Part shown: positions 22,205 through 31,679 of the stretch, one piece after another
Layout of the letters: each line of letters starts with the position of its first letter
Numbering within the stretch: position 1 is the stretch's first letter
NCBI RefSeq assembly: GCF_018613155.1
Contig: NZ_JAGGQU010000037.1
Location: 1-64,000, forward strand
Source of the DNA: Bacillus sp. ISL-55
GTDB taxonomy: Bacteria > Bacillota > Bacilli > Bacillales > Cytobacillaceae
Direction of reading: 5' to 3'
DNA: 64,000 nt
Notes under the pieces: generated by a model
What the model was told of the DNA's origin: nothing
The model's input: only the letters and a program-made list of their open reading frames with translations
Databases searched by the model: none
Made by a program: the position numbers and the translations under genes

Positions 22205-25030
22205 TTATGATAAAAACACCAATTCATGCAATTCATCTGTAGACAGCTCGGTAATCCAGCTGTCGCTCTGGATGATCTGGTCATTCAGCGACTGCTTCTT
22301 CTCGAGCATCGCGTCGATTTTTTCCTCGAGCGTTCCGGTGCTGATCAGCTTGTGCACATGGACGAAGCGGCTTTGCCCGATACGGTACGCACGGTCGGTT
22401 GCCTGATTCTCAACAGCCGGATTCCACCAGCGGTCATAGTGAACAACATGGTTTGCTGCGGTAAGATTTAAACCGGTTCCGCCGGCCTTGAGCGACAGCA
22501 GGAACACTGGGAATTCGCGGTTCTGGAATTTCGTGATCAAATCATCACGCTTCGTTTTTGGCAGGCTTCCGTTCAAGAACGGGACATCAATGCCGAATTT
22601 CTTTTTCAGAGCGGACTGGATCATTTCGCCCATGCCGATGTACTGGGTGAATATGATGCAGCTTTCTTCCTGTTCGAGCACAGCACTGACGAGCTCAATC
22701 ATTTTCTCCATCTTCGCAGAGCGGTCAATTAGCTGTTTTGGATTTTCCTCTTTCAAATACAACGCAGGATGATTACACAGCTGCTTCAGCCTGCTCAATA
22801 ACTGCAGAATCAAACCTTTGCGCTCGAAGCTCGATAACGTTTCAATCTGCGCGAAGGTATCCTTGACGAGCTGCTCGTATAACGAAGCCTGCTCGGCAGA
22901 AAGCGGGCAGTATTCCTTCTGTTCGACCTTGTCAGGCAGATTCAGCGCCACATCTTCATCCTTCTTCGTCCGTCTCAGCAGGAATGGCTTGATCAGCGAC
23001 TGAAGCTGGGTGATTTTTTCCTTCTTGTCTTCTTTTTCAATCGGCAGGATGAACTGCTTCTGGAATTGTCCGGCGCTGCCAAGATAGCCGCGATTCGTAA
23101 AGTCAAAAATCGACCACAGCTCAGACAGGCGGTTTTCCATCGGCGTTCCGGTCAGGGCGATATGGTGCTTGCCCTTCAGCTTCCGTACAGCACGCGACTG
23201 CTTCGTATCGGCATTCTTGATATTTTGCGCCTCATCAATCGCGATACTGCTCCATTCCACACTCTCGAGCTCCTCGAAGTCCAAGTGCGTCAGACCATAG
23301 GACGTCAGTACAATATCAGAGCCCTTGGCTTCTTCGGTAAAAGTGCTGCCTTTCAGGCGGTTTGGCCCGTAATGAAGGTGGACACGCAAATCAGGGGCGA
23401 AGCGCTCAATCTCTTTCTGCCAGTTTCCGAGAACGGAAGTCGGACAGATGATCAATGCAGGGTGATTGTCGTTTTCCTGCTCTTTTACCGACAGAATGTA
23501 AGAAATCAGCTGAATCGTTTTCCCGAGTCCCATATCATCCGCCAGCAAGGCGCCAAATCCATACTTCCGCAAAAACAGCAGCCAATTCATGCCAAGCTTC
23601 TGATACGGGCGGAGCTCACCATTCAGTCCGGCAGACACAGGCATATCCGGTATTTCCTTCGTTTCCGACAGCTGCTTCATCATCTGCTTCCAGTGGCGGT
23701 TCAGCTCAATCTGGATTTTTGCGAAAGCCCTTGGGTCATCCATTCCTTCTCCGTCTTCTTCTTCATCAGAAAGCTCCTGTTGCAGCAGGTCCCGGATGTG
23801 TAGGCCCTCTTTATCCGCTTTTTTCATCATCTCCTGAATCTGGCGAATGAAGCCATGGTCAAGCTTAATCCAGCGGCCCTTCAGATACACAAGCCGGCGC
23901 TTCTCATTCACGAGGCGCTGGAAATCATCCTCGCTCAGGTCAACACCGTTCATGGAGAAACGCCAGTCATAATCAAGCATGGCATTCAAGCCGACAAACG
24001 AGCGGCGATAGCCAGTCTGTCCCTTCAGTCGCGCCTTCACCTTCAGGTTCGTGTTCTTGATTGCTTCCCACCACGAAGGGAGGAGGATTTCAATGCCGAG
24101 CGCAATCAGCGTTTCGCTCGCCTCGGTCAAAAACATCCACGCTTCATCCTCGGTGAGTGAAGACTTCAGGCGGCCATCTTCCTCAATCCATGGAAAAATC
24201 GCTGCGAGTCGCTTTTCTTCATCCTCAACCTTATCGCTGAAAAAGTCCCAGCCAGCAGGATAGATTTCATAGTCTCGGGCTTCAATCAGCATCGGCTCTT
24301 CTTTTCCACGCAAAAATAACCCAAGCTTCCAGTCACCGAGATCATCGATTGGCTCTTCGAGTCGCATTCCAATCGAAAACGGTGCCGGATTTTCCTTCAG
24401 GCCAATCCATTCAAGCCAGCGGTCTTCATCAAAGTAAGCTGCCAGCTGTGAAGCCGAAAGCTGCTTATTCCGCAATACATCAAGCTTGTCGCCAAGCAGG
24501 TACTTCATGGTCTCATTCTCATGGAAATAAGACTCCAGGGCATGATGGAACAGGTCGGCCACAAATTCCCGCACCGGTAGCTTCTCGTCATTTACCTTGA
24601 GAGCTTCCTCCCAAAAAGGTTCATGAAACTCATCAAGCACACTCTCAGGAAGCTTCCAACGGAAATCCTCCCCATCAAGCTGGGTAAAATCAGGATGCCA
24701 CTCCTTCGCCAGGACCGCATCGTAAATCGCATGGGCCGTCGATAGGCAGATGTCGCCAAGCTCATCCCATTCCCATTCAACAAGCCGGTTGAAGCTCTCC
24801 TCGCCGAACAATGTCACAAGCTGCCAGGCACTCAAGGTCACTCCCTCATCGGCGCCCCATTTGTCTGAATCCAGCATCGTCCCGTAATAACTCTCCTTAT
24901 GGCGGAAAAAGAGCAGCTTCTTCCATTCAGAGGGCTTAAGGTCAAAACCATCAAAATCCTCCGCACTCAAAAAATAACGCCCGCCCACAACCGGCATCAC
25001 ATCTATATGAATCTGCTTAATTTCAAGCAT
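22205..25030 (-). CDS. ywqA: SNF2-family DNA/RNA helicase YwqA
   Basis: This is a 941-residue SNF2/RapA-type ATPase. The N-terminal half (1-450) is the bacterial SNF2-associated region, and the motor occupies the C-terminal half. Motif I is DDMGLGKT, motif Ia ICPTSVLGNW, motif II DEAQNIKN, motif III ALTGTPMENRL, and the C-lobe shows SLKAGGTGLNLTAANHVVHYDRWWNP and QATDRAYRIGQ. Such proteins use ATP to translocate on duplex DNA and remodel bound proteins. ATG 25030 has GGAGG 7 bases upstream and is preferred over the upstream in-frame codon 25051. It is followed upstream by ywqB, as in B. subtilis. Confidence 0.93.
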   Translation of the reverse strand: MLEIKQIHIDVMPVVGGRYFLSAEDFDGFDLKPSEWKKLLFFRHKESYYGTMLDSDKWGADEGVTLSAWQLVTLFGEESFNRLVEWEWDELGDICLSTAHAIYDAVLAKEWHPDFTQLDGEDFRWKLPESVLDEFHEPFWEEALKVNDEKLPVREFVADLFHHALESYFHENETMKYLLGDKLDVLRNKQLSASQLAAYFDEDRWLEWIGLKENPAPFSIGMRLEEPIDDLGDWKLGLFLRGKEEPMLIEARDYEIYPAGWDFFSDKVEDEEKRLAAIFPWIEEDGRLKSSLTEDEAWMFLTEASETLIALGIEILLPSWWEAIKNTNLKVKARLKGQTGYRRSFVGLNAMLDYDWRFSMNGVDLSEDDFQRLVNEKRRLVYLKGRWIKLDHGFIRQIQEMMKKADKEGLHIRDLLQQELSDEEEDGEGMDDPRAFAKIQIELNRHWKQMMKQLSETKEIPDMPVSAGLNGELRPYQKLGMNWLLFLRKYGFGALLADDMGLGKTIQLISYILSVKEQENDNHPALIICPTSVLGNWQKEIERFAPDLRVHLHYGPNRLKGSTFTEEAKGSDIVLTSYGLTHLDFEELESVEWSSIAIDEAQNIKNADTKQSRAVRKLKGKHHIALTGTPMENRLSELWSIFDFTNRGYLGSAGQFQKQFILPIEKEDKKEKITQLQSLIKPFLLRRTKKDEDVALNLPDKVEQKEYCPLSAEQASLYEQLVKDTFAQIETLSSFERKGLILQLLSRLKQLCNHPALYLKEENPKQLIDRSAKMEKMIELVSAVLEQEESCIIFTQYIGMGEMIQSALKKKFGIDVPFLNGSLPKTKRDDLITKFQNREFPVFLLSLKAGGTGLNLTAANHVVHYDRWWNPAVENQATDRAYRIGQSRFVHVHKLISTGTLEEKIDAMLEKKQSLNDQIIQSDSWITELSTDELHELVFLS

Positions 25031-25052
25031 TGACACACCTCCCTGGGACATA

Positions 25053-25071
25053 GGGACGGTTCTCTTGTCCC
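25053..25071. repeat. Short intergenic repeat, copy 3 (ywqA upstream)
   Basis: GGGAC and GTCCC flank GGTTCTCTT. This is the same 19-base layout as 6586-6604. It overlaps no gene and is just upstream of the ywqA start on the minus strand. Confidence 0.55.
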
Positions 25072-25155
25072 TCTATTACACTAAACTAAAGCAGGGGGGC
25101 AAACTTTACGTGAGCAAAGGATATGCCCACGTGCTTCCACCTCGCTTTGCTTCTG

Positions 25156-26784
25156 TCACTCCACCTCAATTAGCTTGCTCCGTGTACACTCTTCGTGAAA
25201 AGCGCGCAGTCGTTTCGTCCTCACAAGCAGTTTTCCGAAAAACTCTTCCCACTCTGGCACGCGCTTCATTTTTTTATAAACCGTACGAAGTTTTTTCAAC
25301 AACCGTGCGGCCTGCTTATAGCTGCTGCGGTTTTTCATCTCAATTAAATCGCCTACCATCTGGTGGTACAGCGGAATCAAGACTTCAGGAGCTTCTTTTT
25401 GTAAAATTTTGATTCGCTCGCTTGAAATCGAATTATATTCAAAGCCGAAGTAGGACTGTAATTCGCCCCATTGTTCGTACTGCTTTTTTTCAAATAATGA
25501 ATCCTCGTATTCGTAAAAGCTGTATGGCATAGCCTGTGCCAGTGCCCGGTCGTACAGCTCGCCGCGGCCAATCTCACGCGTATACGTCCCGACAAGCTTC
25601 AACGCATAACGCGTGAATTTTTTACAGGCATAATAATCCCCAAGATGCTTCAGATAATTCCGCAGCTGCTGGACGAGGTATTCGATGAAAGGTCCCATCC
25701 GGTTCCATTCGCGCTGTACGCGGAAGCCATCGAGCCAGTAAAACATATATGGAAGGGAACCGACAGGGAGAGCGGTGAATCGCTTCAACGCTTCTCCGTC
25801 CTGCTTCGCTAAAACAAGCTGATGAATCAAAGCAATTTCCTCAATCTGATCCCGCTTGTCATCGCCAAACACTTCAAGTCGCGCCCGCTCAGCCTCACGC
25901 CATCCTGTATTTTTTAAAAGCTTTTCCCACAGCAACCGATACAAATCAATCCGATCATAGCCAACAGAAGCATCGGGCATCGTCAATCCAATTGTTTCGT
26001 CCTTTAGTTTTTCCAGGAACGAATCAAAAGAAAACGGCATCGTCCCATAAGCAAGACGCTCAATGTATTCCTCTGCATCATTGAACAAATCCTCGAACAA
26101 CGGCCGGTAATACCGGTCCATTGTCGGCTCATCATCGTGCCCGAATTCGCGAGCCAGTTCAGTGAGCAAATTAAAGGAATGGACCGACGATGCGATCATA
26201 TAAAGATTTTTCCAAACGGCCTCCAGAGGAGCGGAAACTTCAACGCGGCGAATGTAGGATCGAAACAATCCGGGCACAACATAAGCCCTAGGTTCACCCT
26301 GGCCTTTGATAATTTCCTCGAAACTTTCCCGGAAAAAGGCGGCCCAGCTATCGTAATCATGTCCCGACCTGCCCTCCTTCTTCACCAAATCCTTCACGCG
26401 CTGCAAACCCCATTTTTCAGCATTCAGCTGCTCCTTTGCAGGCTTGCGCCAGGCCTCGACCCAGTCAGAAACACTCGCGACATCACCGTATGCCTGAAAA
26501 AACGCAGCTAGACGATGGCGACAGAAGGAATTAGCAGGGCAAGTGCAGCTGCTCTCTTCGGGATCTGATACATTTATGTACACACGAACCGGTGTCACGT
26601 CCTGGACCGTCGCCCAGATTGACTTCACCATATATTTCAGATGGTGGACTGTCCCCTGGCGATAAAGCATCAAGCCTTTCTGCACAAGGCGTGCTTCTTC
26701 CTCGACCTCAGATCTCAGCATCGTATTCAGTTTCGCGCCAGCTTCTTTAAAAATCGGTGCCTGGTGATCAGGTATGACAGCCAC
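25156..26784 (-). CDS. ywqB: SWIM zinc-finger protein YwqB
   Basis: This 542-residue protein carries a SWIM zinc finger near residues 78-90: CTCPANSFCRHRLA gives the C-x-C-x(n)-C-x-H ligand set. The rest is mostly helical with no other motif I recognise. SWIM domains bind nucleic acid or protein partners. In Bacillus it is encoded upstream of the SNF2 helicase, so a shared role in DNA transactions is likely. The start is GTG 26784 with GGAGG 8 bases away. The gap to ywqA is about 125 bases and holds one REP-like repeat. Confidence 0.88.
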   Translation of the reverse strand: MAVIPDHQAPIFKEAGAKLNTMLRSEVEEEARLVQKGLMLYRQGTVHHLKYMVKSIWATVQDVTPVRVYINVSDPEESSCTCPANSFCRHRLAAFFQAYGDVASVSDWVEAWRKPAKEQLNAEKWGLQRVKDLVKKEGRSGHDYDSWAAFFRESFEEIIKGQGEPRAYVVPGLFRSYIRRVEVSAPLEAVWKNLYMIASSVHSFNLLTELAREFGHDDEPTMDRYYRPLFEDLFNDAEEYIERLAYGTMPFSFDSFLEKLKDETIGLTMPDASVGYDRIDLYRLLWEKLLKNTGWREAERARLEVFGDDKRDQIEEIALIHQLVLAKQDGEALKRFTALPVGSLPYMFYWLDGFRVQREWNRMGPFIEYLVQQLRNYLKHLGDYYACKKFTRYALKLVGTYTREIGRGELYDRALAQAMPYSFYEYEDSLFEKKQYEQWGELQSYFGFEYNSISSERIKILQKEAPEVLIPLYHQMVGDLIEMKNRSSYKQAARLLKKLRTVYKKMKRVPEWEEFFGKLLVRTKRLRAFHEECTRSKLIEVE

Positions 26785-27090
26785 AGCGATTCCTCCGTTC
26801 CCAAAGCATCATTCGATCCTTTTTTACAAACACGTCAAAATTCGACAAGTTGGTTATACAAGTTTTGTTAAAATTACATATAAATTTGAAACGAAAAAAA
26901 CATATTCTTCTATTATACCCAAAAAAGATTCATTCGAGGAGAGGGGATATGTGTTTTCAGAAGCTGAAGAAACAAAATGACAAGAACGACCAGTGAATGA
27001 GTGGACAAAATTCGCGATATTAATTTAATAATTGAACCTTTTCATATAAAATAAAGGAAGAATAAGACTTAACCATCTGGGGGACAAACG

Positions 27091-27753
27091 ATGAATAACC
27101 GAGTAGAACTGCTTCGCGGCCTGTTTAATTATCCATACTATACATATAAATTGAAGGATGCCGAGCATGTGCCGGGAGTTTGGAAAAATGCCACGCTGCT
27201 AATCTTGCTGAGCGGACTGGTCTTTGGGCTAAGTGCCTATTTCGGAATCGGCTCTGAATATCTTTCAAAAAAGCTGACATCGATATCCAGAGAAGAATAT
27301 GAGATGCACAAACTGCTGTTCATGGCAGGCCAAACTATTCTTGGTCTCGTTTTCGGTGCCATAATGATTTTCCTGCCGGCACTATTTTTCTGGACGCTGT
27401 CAGATCTTGAACTGAGAAAACTGCTGACAATCCAATTTTTTGTCCTGCCAATCTATCTTTTTGAAAAATTAATCTGGATCCCGCTCGCACTTTCGCTCGG
27501 GCTGACTCAAGTTTCATCACCGTTCGCGCTAGGCACGATTGCACAATACCTAACCGGTAATGATTTCATTATCTATTTCTTTGCGACTATTTCAATGTTT
27601 AAGGTATGGGCTATCTTCATAGAGTACAAATATTTGAAAATGCTGACGGAAAAAAATACAAAAGTAGTCATGCTAATGGTGGTTGGAATCAATCTTATCA
27701 TCTGGCTATTTTCATCACTCGTCTCATTCATTCAATTCGATAAGATTTTATAA
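27091..27753 (+). CDS. Yip1-family membrane protein
   Basis: This 220-residue integral membrane protein has about five membrane segments and a short soluble N terminus. It resembles the Yip1/YknW family, whose members in B. subtilis are accessory parts of an MFP-ABC exporter (YknWXYZ) that protects against the toxin SdpC. It ends 14 bases before the membrane-fusion gene, and they overlap in the ribosome site region. No ABC ATPase or permease follows, so the pair is incomplete relative to YknWXYZ. GGGGGAC precedes ATG 27091. Confidence 0.75.
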   Translation: MNNRVELLRGLFNYPYYTYKLKDAEHVPGVWKNATLLILLSGLVFGLSAYFGIGSEYLSKKLTSISREEYEMHKLLFMAGQTILGLVFGAIMIFLPALFFWTLSDLELRKLLTIQFFVLPIYLFEKLIWIPLALSLGLTQVSSPFALGTIAQYLTGNDFIIYFFATISMFKVWAIFIEYKYLKMLTEKNTKVVMLMVVGINLIIWLFSSLVSFIQFDKIL

Positions 27754-27767
27754 GGGAGGTGCACCAC

Positions 27768-29003
27768 TTGAAAAAAAAGACAGCGATTCTACTATCCGCC
27801 GGCGTTATTTTTGTCTCCGGGAATCTCTATTTAGCATTGAAGGAAGACAGCAAGGCGCTGCGGTCCTCCTATATCAATAAATGGTCATCCGCAGGGAAGG
27901 ACAACTTAATTGAGACGCTTCATGCCTCCGGTGTTGTTACGCCTGAGGAGGAGCATCAGGTGTATTACAATGACGGGGATGGGGAATTTAAGGGCTTCCT
28001 GGTAAAAGAAGGCGATAAAATCGACAGTGGAACACCACTGTACGAATATTCATCGAATAATATCGATGAAGACCTGGCAAGGCTTAAGGCAGAAAAAAGC
28101 CAACTCGTCACAGAAGCGAATTTGATTGATGATCAAATCAAGCAGCTGACCTATCTTCAAAGTGTCTCCGCTTCGACATCCGTGGCAAGTACTCCTGTTA
28201 TGGGGGATGGATACGGCAGCAGTAATGACTCCAATGACCTGATGAACATCTCGATTGAAAAAGAAATCTATGATAAGCAGCGTGAAAAAGGCCGTGTAGA
28301 ATCCGAGATTGAGAAATATGAAGATTTGATAGATTCATACGAGGGCAGCAATGAACTCGGCAAGAACAGTGAAGTCTCAGGCACAGTAAAACAAATTAGC
28401 TACGAGTTGAAGAATCCGATCGTCACGATCATTTCTGATAAGCCTAAGGTGGAAGGAACTTTCAGTGAGCGAGATTTGAAGGCTGTTGAGGAAGGTATGG
28501 AAGTATATGTGCAATCTGATCTGTTCAATGGGAAGGTTGCTGGGATATTGACCAAGATTGCCGACTACCCGGAAACAGAACCTTCTGTAAAAAAAGAGAG
28601 CTACTATCCATTCGAAATCACACTTAGTGAAGAAACCGAAGAACAAATCCTAAAAGGGTCGCATGTCGAAGTCAGTGTCATCACTTCACAGGTGTTAAAC
28701 GCAGCGACGGTACCGGAAAGATCCGTCGATAAAGGCAAGAAAAACAGCTATGTTTTCGTCATCAACGATAGAGGTTTGGTCAAAAAACGTAAAATCACTA
28801 AAGGACTCGATTCGGGCGGCAAGACTGAAGTGAAAAAAGGAGTCAAACCGGGAGAACTCATCGTCAAACAAACAAAAGACGTTCAGCAAATAAATAGCCC
28901 ATTTTTCAGCAAATTGAATCCCGATAAATTGACCAAAAAAACTTTCAAAGATGAAGGGAAGCGCAACATATTCAAACAAGTAATGGTCGGTTTCTTCAAA
29001 TGA
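27768..29003 (+). CDS. Membrane-fusion (HlyD/RND adaptor-like) protein
   Basis: This 411-residue protein is an efflux adaptor. It has one N-terminal membrane segment, a beta-barrel/lipoyl half-motif region (ASGVVTPEEEHQVYY; GFLVKEGDKIDSGTPLYEY), a coiled-coil hairpin (about 85-190), and a C-terminal ERSVDKGKKNSYVFVINDRGLVKKRKI segment typical of MacA/YknX adaptors. The true start is probably TTG 27768; GTG 27759 lies inside GGGAGGTG. It would work with an ABC exporter such as MacB or YknYZ, but none is encoded nearby. The Yip1 gene upstream is its likely partner. Confidence 0.82.
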   Translation: MKKKTAILLSAGVIFVSGNLYLALKEDSKALRSSYINKWSSAGKDNLIETLHASGVVTPEEEHQVYYNDGDGEFKGFLVKEGDKIDSGTPLYEYSSNNIDEDLARLKAEKSQLVTEANLIDDQIKQLTYLQSVSASTSVASTPVMGDGYGSSNDSNDLMNISIEKEIYDKQREKGRVESEIEKYEDLIDSYEGSNELGKNSEVSGTVKQISYELKNPIVTIISDKPKVEGTFSERDLKAVEEGMEVYVQSDLFNGKVAGILTKIADYPETEPSVKKESYYPFEITLSEETEEQILKGSHVEVSVITSQVLNAATVPERSVDKGKKNSYVFVINDRGLVKKRKITKGLDSGGKTEVKKGVKPGELIVKQTKDVQQINSPFFSKLNPDKLTKKTFKDEGKRNIFKQVMVGFFK

Positions 29004-29007
29004 TTTA

Positions 29008-29018
29008 ACAGGTGCCTG
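29008..29018. repeat. ACAGGTGCCTG repeat, copy 1
   Basis: ACAGGTGCCTG lies just after the adaptor gene stop. A second copy, extended to ACAGGTGCCTGACAC, is at 29118. I recognise this palindromic word as a common intergenic repeat in Bacillaceae. Confidence 0.5.
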
Positions 29019-29080
29019 AAACTGTCCAAGATTTTTTCGCAAAAACTATAATCAAATGAAGAGAAATATAGATAATCAGA

Positions 29081-29107
29081 GGAACGTTTCCTTAACGTTC
29101 CTTTTTT
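29081..29107 (+). terminator. Terminator after the adaptor gene
   Basis: GGAACGT pairs with ACGTTCC over a 7-base loop, followed by TTTTTT. It lies between the two ACAGGTGCCTG copies. Confidence 0.85.
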
Positions 29108-29117
29108 AGTATTTTTG

Positions 29118-29132
29118 ACAGGTGCCTGACAC
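29118..29132. repeat. ACAGGTGCCTGACAC repeat, copy 2
   Basis: This is the longer form of the repeat at 29008-29018, 110 bases downstream. The two copies frame the terminator. Confidence 0.5.
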
Positions 29133-29818
29133 GATACTCATGTTTTAGACATAGCCGGTCTCTATGTCTCCATGGTTTCTGCTTCAGGTATTTCTCTTGG
29201 GTTCATCGTAGGATGCGCTTTAATGACTAAGAATACACATCGAACATGATGGCAACAGAAAAAAATTAATGTACACTAAAGTGTTTAGTGTTTATGTTCC
29301 TAACCTGGTGGTAAAACAAAACAGGCACTAGTATCATTTGCATGGGTACCAGATTATTACACCTAGGTATATTCCTATATAGGATCTTTCTCCAATATTC
29401 CACTCCGTATGGGAGTCCACAATATTAACCGATTGTTCTGCCGGAGCAAAAAGGGCTTTTCAATTGTGATGTTGGCACGCACTGTAAATAACTGAATCAC
29501 ATAAATTAAAAAAAGGATAATTTATTCAATTTCTTTAATGTAACAACTCATTTAACTGATTGGGATAAAGTATACCTGTTCCTTTAACAGTATAGGTATC
29601 TTCAGTTGCGTTTTTTTAGGGAAGGCGGGAAGCCGCTTTTTCTTCCTCAATTCAAAACTTGTAAATTGTAAGCATTGATAATAATAGGTATATATATAGA
29701 TGACAAATTTCAGCATAAATACGATGAATAGCTCTGTTTTATCTGGAAATCTATTTACAAATGTCTGCGATTTTAATAGAATATTGTCATTGCAGACAGA
29801 AAACAGGAGGATCATGCA
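29133..29818. other. Gene-poor gap with a possible membrane-protein remnant
   Basis: No gene with a start and ribosome site is visible. Near 29140-29245 a plus-strand frame reads a short hydrophobic stretch (GLYVSMVSASGISLGFIVG) with no start codon and an upstream stop. It could be a decayed membrane gene. The rest is AT-rich and featureless to my eye. Confidence 0.35.
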
Positions 29819-29974
29819 GTGAGACCATCTGAGGTAAAAACAACGGAAATAAATCAAGAACTCTTTTTTGACGTCATTAGAAAGACCTATGAAAAAGGGA
29901 AAAACACTGATGAGCTTACAATACAGAAACTTATGGAAGATTTAATCATAGATTTAAAGACATGCACAGAATAA
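29819..29974 (+). CDS. Small protein, 51 residues
   Basis: This frame starts at GTG with AGGAGG 8 bases upstream and ends with TAA just before a strong terminator. The product (MRPSEVKTTEINQELFFDVI and on) is charged and appears helical, without signal or membrane segment. A perfect ribosome site and terminator support it as a real gene. I recognise no family. It is the sole gene in an otherwise empty stretch before galU. Confidence 0.6.
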   Translation: MRPSEVKTTEINQELFFDVIRKTYEKGKNTDELTIQKLMEDLIIDLKTCTE

Positions 29975-29975
29975 A

Positions 29976-30012
29976 AAACTGGCTTCCTCGAGATGAGGCT
30001 GCCAGTTTTTTT
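29976..30012 (+). terminator. Terminator before galU
   Basis: AAAACTGGC pairs with GCCAGTTTT, followed by TTTT. It ends the 51-residue gene and insulates galU. Confidence 0.8.
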
Positions 30013-30120
30013 GTTTCGAAATATTTGTTTCGAAATATCTATTAAAATACTTCTCCGTCATATTGTTTAGAAAGCTTCGTATATTTATATCAAGAGGAAA
30101 GTGAAAAGGGGGAAAACAAT

Positions 30121-30996
30121 TTGAAAAAGGTACGGAAAGCAATTATTCCTGCTGCTGGATTGGGAACCCGCTTCCTTCCGGCTACAAAGGCAATGCCAAA
30201 AGAAATGCTGCCAATAGTGGATAAGCCGGCAATCCAGTATATTGTAGAAGAAGCGGTAGCATCGGGAATTGAAGAGATAATGATTGTGACAGGTAAAGGA
30301 AAACGTGCCATAGAGGATCATTTTGATTTCTCCCCTGAGCTTGAACGGAATCTAGAGAGTAAAGGGAAATTTGCCCTCCTTGAGCAGGTACGTTATTCTA
30401 CCAATCTTGCTGATATACATTATATTCGGCAAAAAGAGCCAAAAGGTCTGGGGCATGCAATTTGGTGTGCACGAAATTTTATTGGAGATGAGCCATTTGC
30501 TGTATTGTTGGGCGATGATATTGTTCAGAGTGAAACACCTTGCTTAAAGCAGCTGATAGACCAATATGAAAAAATCCTTTCATCGGTAATTGGAGTAAAA
30601 TCTGTTCCTCCTAAAGAAACCTACAAATATGGCGTCATTGAACCGTCGATTCAGGAAGGCCGGCGCTATAAGGTCGAGAGACTAGTTGAAAAACCTGAGC
30701 CAGGAACTGCTCCATCAAATCTTGCCATAATGGGAAGATATATACTTACACCAGAAATATTTATGTTTCTTAAAGATATGGAGCCTGGAGCAGGAGGGGA
30801 AATACAACTTACGGATGCTATACAAAAACTTAATGATATCCAGAGAGTCTTTGCCTACGAATTTGAGGGGAACCGTTATGATATAGGTGAAAAATTGGGC
30901 TTTATCAAAACAACTATTGAATTTGCTTTACAGGATGAAACATTACATGATGAAATAGTGAGCTATTTAGACTTAATTTTGCATCAAGAACGTTAA
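30121..30996 (+). CDS. galU: UTP-glucose-1-phosphate uridylyltransferase GalU/GtaB
   Basis: This 291-residue nucleotidyltransferase makes UDP-glucose from UTP and glucose-1-phosphate. The N-terminal motif [27 protein letters not shown] is the nucleotide-binding signature. Later motifs are VLLGDDI, YKYGVI, EKP and EIQLTDA. Starts at TTG with GGGGG upstream. UDP-glucose feeds teichoic acid glucosylation, glycolipids and exopolysaccharide. The partial galE at the right edge and the pgaCD-like pair use related sugar nucleotides, but the genes are far apart. B. subtilis has several paralogues (gtaB, yngB, ytdA), and I cannot tell which this is. Confidence 0.95.
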   Translation: MKKVRKAIIPAAGLGTRFLPATKAMPKEMLPIVDKPAIQYIVEEAVASGIEEIMIVTGKGKRAIEDHFDFSPELERNLESKGKFALLEQVRYSTNLADIHYIRQKEPKGLGHAIWCARNFIGDEPFAVLLGDDIVQSETPCLKQLIDQYEKILSSVIGVKSVPPKETYKYGVIEPSIQEGRRYKVERLVEKPEPGTAPSNLAIMGRYILTPEIFMFLKDMEPGAGGEIQLTDAIQKLNDIQRVFAYEFEGNRYDIGEKLGFIKTTIEFALQDETLHDEIVSYLDLILHQER

Positions 30997-31090
30997 AAAT
31001 ATATGAATAATCAAAAAACTATATTGACTAGGACTTTTTTCCTGTATACCATAGTAAGTAACTAAATTTATTTGGATGGATGGCGTACAA

Positions 31091-31462
31091 ATGAAAGTGG
31101 AAACTGTTATTTATGTTATTAACAATTTTGTGGGTAAAGGGCACTATGGGAATGCAAGGGATTTAATAAAAAAAGAGTTTAAATGAATTACTGAGCCTTC
31201 CTATTTTTCCTTGTTAAACAACGAAGCAAAGGAATTTGTGAAACTAATAGCAAAAGAACAGGAGGATGGCGCTTTCAGCTTGTTAAGTGAAAAGGACAAA
31301 AAGATCCTTACTCTGCTAAATGAAGCAGTACGTGAAGTTAAGCTTCCATATGCAAGGAAATTATATTTTGAACACAAGGAGTTATTCACCAAAAATTATT
31401 CCCAAAAATGGTTGACAGAAGATGCGAGATTTATGTGTTTTGCCTGGGAGAAAAATGTTTAA
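31091..31462 (+). pseudogene. Small gene interrupted by one in-frame UGA
   Basis: ATG 31091 opens a frame that runs 31 codons (MKVETVIYVINNFVGKGHYG and on) to TGA at 31184. The same frame then continues without another stop to 31462, so the full product would be about 123 residues. The downstream part is helical and charged, and ends in FAWEKNV. The simplest reading is a nonsense mutation (for example CGA or TGG to TGA). A separate downstream start at TTG 31211 has no good ribosome site. I recognise no family, and nothing suggests selenocysteine here. Confidence 0.6.
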
Positions 31463-31566
31463 TGATGTACTAATTATACAATTTTGACAAAGTAGTCCTT
31501 ATTATTAATTTTAAGTAACTGAATTTAATTTGACCTTATTCCACACTAAACGGATTAGAATGATTA

Positions 31567-31611
31567 AAAAAGGCATGATGAGCAGATTATTTTATGCTCA
31601 TCATGCCTTTT
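31567..31611. terminator. Strong bidirectional terminator
   Basis: AAAAGGCATGATGAGCA pairs with TGCTCATCATGCCTTTT, a 17-base perfect stem. It separates the interrupted gene (+) from the minus-strand pair at 31680. Confidence 0.85.
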
Positions 31612-31679
31612 GATCATTCCTCAAAAAAGCCAAGTCTATTTTTTACGCATTTGTAACTAAAAAACGTCTTCTTAAGTCA

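Noticed and set aside
29140-29245. Hydrophobic frame as a real gene
   Set aside because: No start codon or ribosome site, and an upstream stop; noted only as a possible remnant.
31184-31186. In-frame TGA as selenocysteine
   Set aside because: No SECIS-like hairpin follows, and the protein has no redox motif around the codon; a nonsense mutation is simpler.
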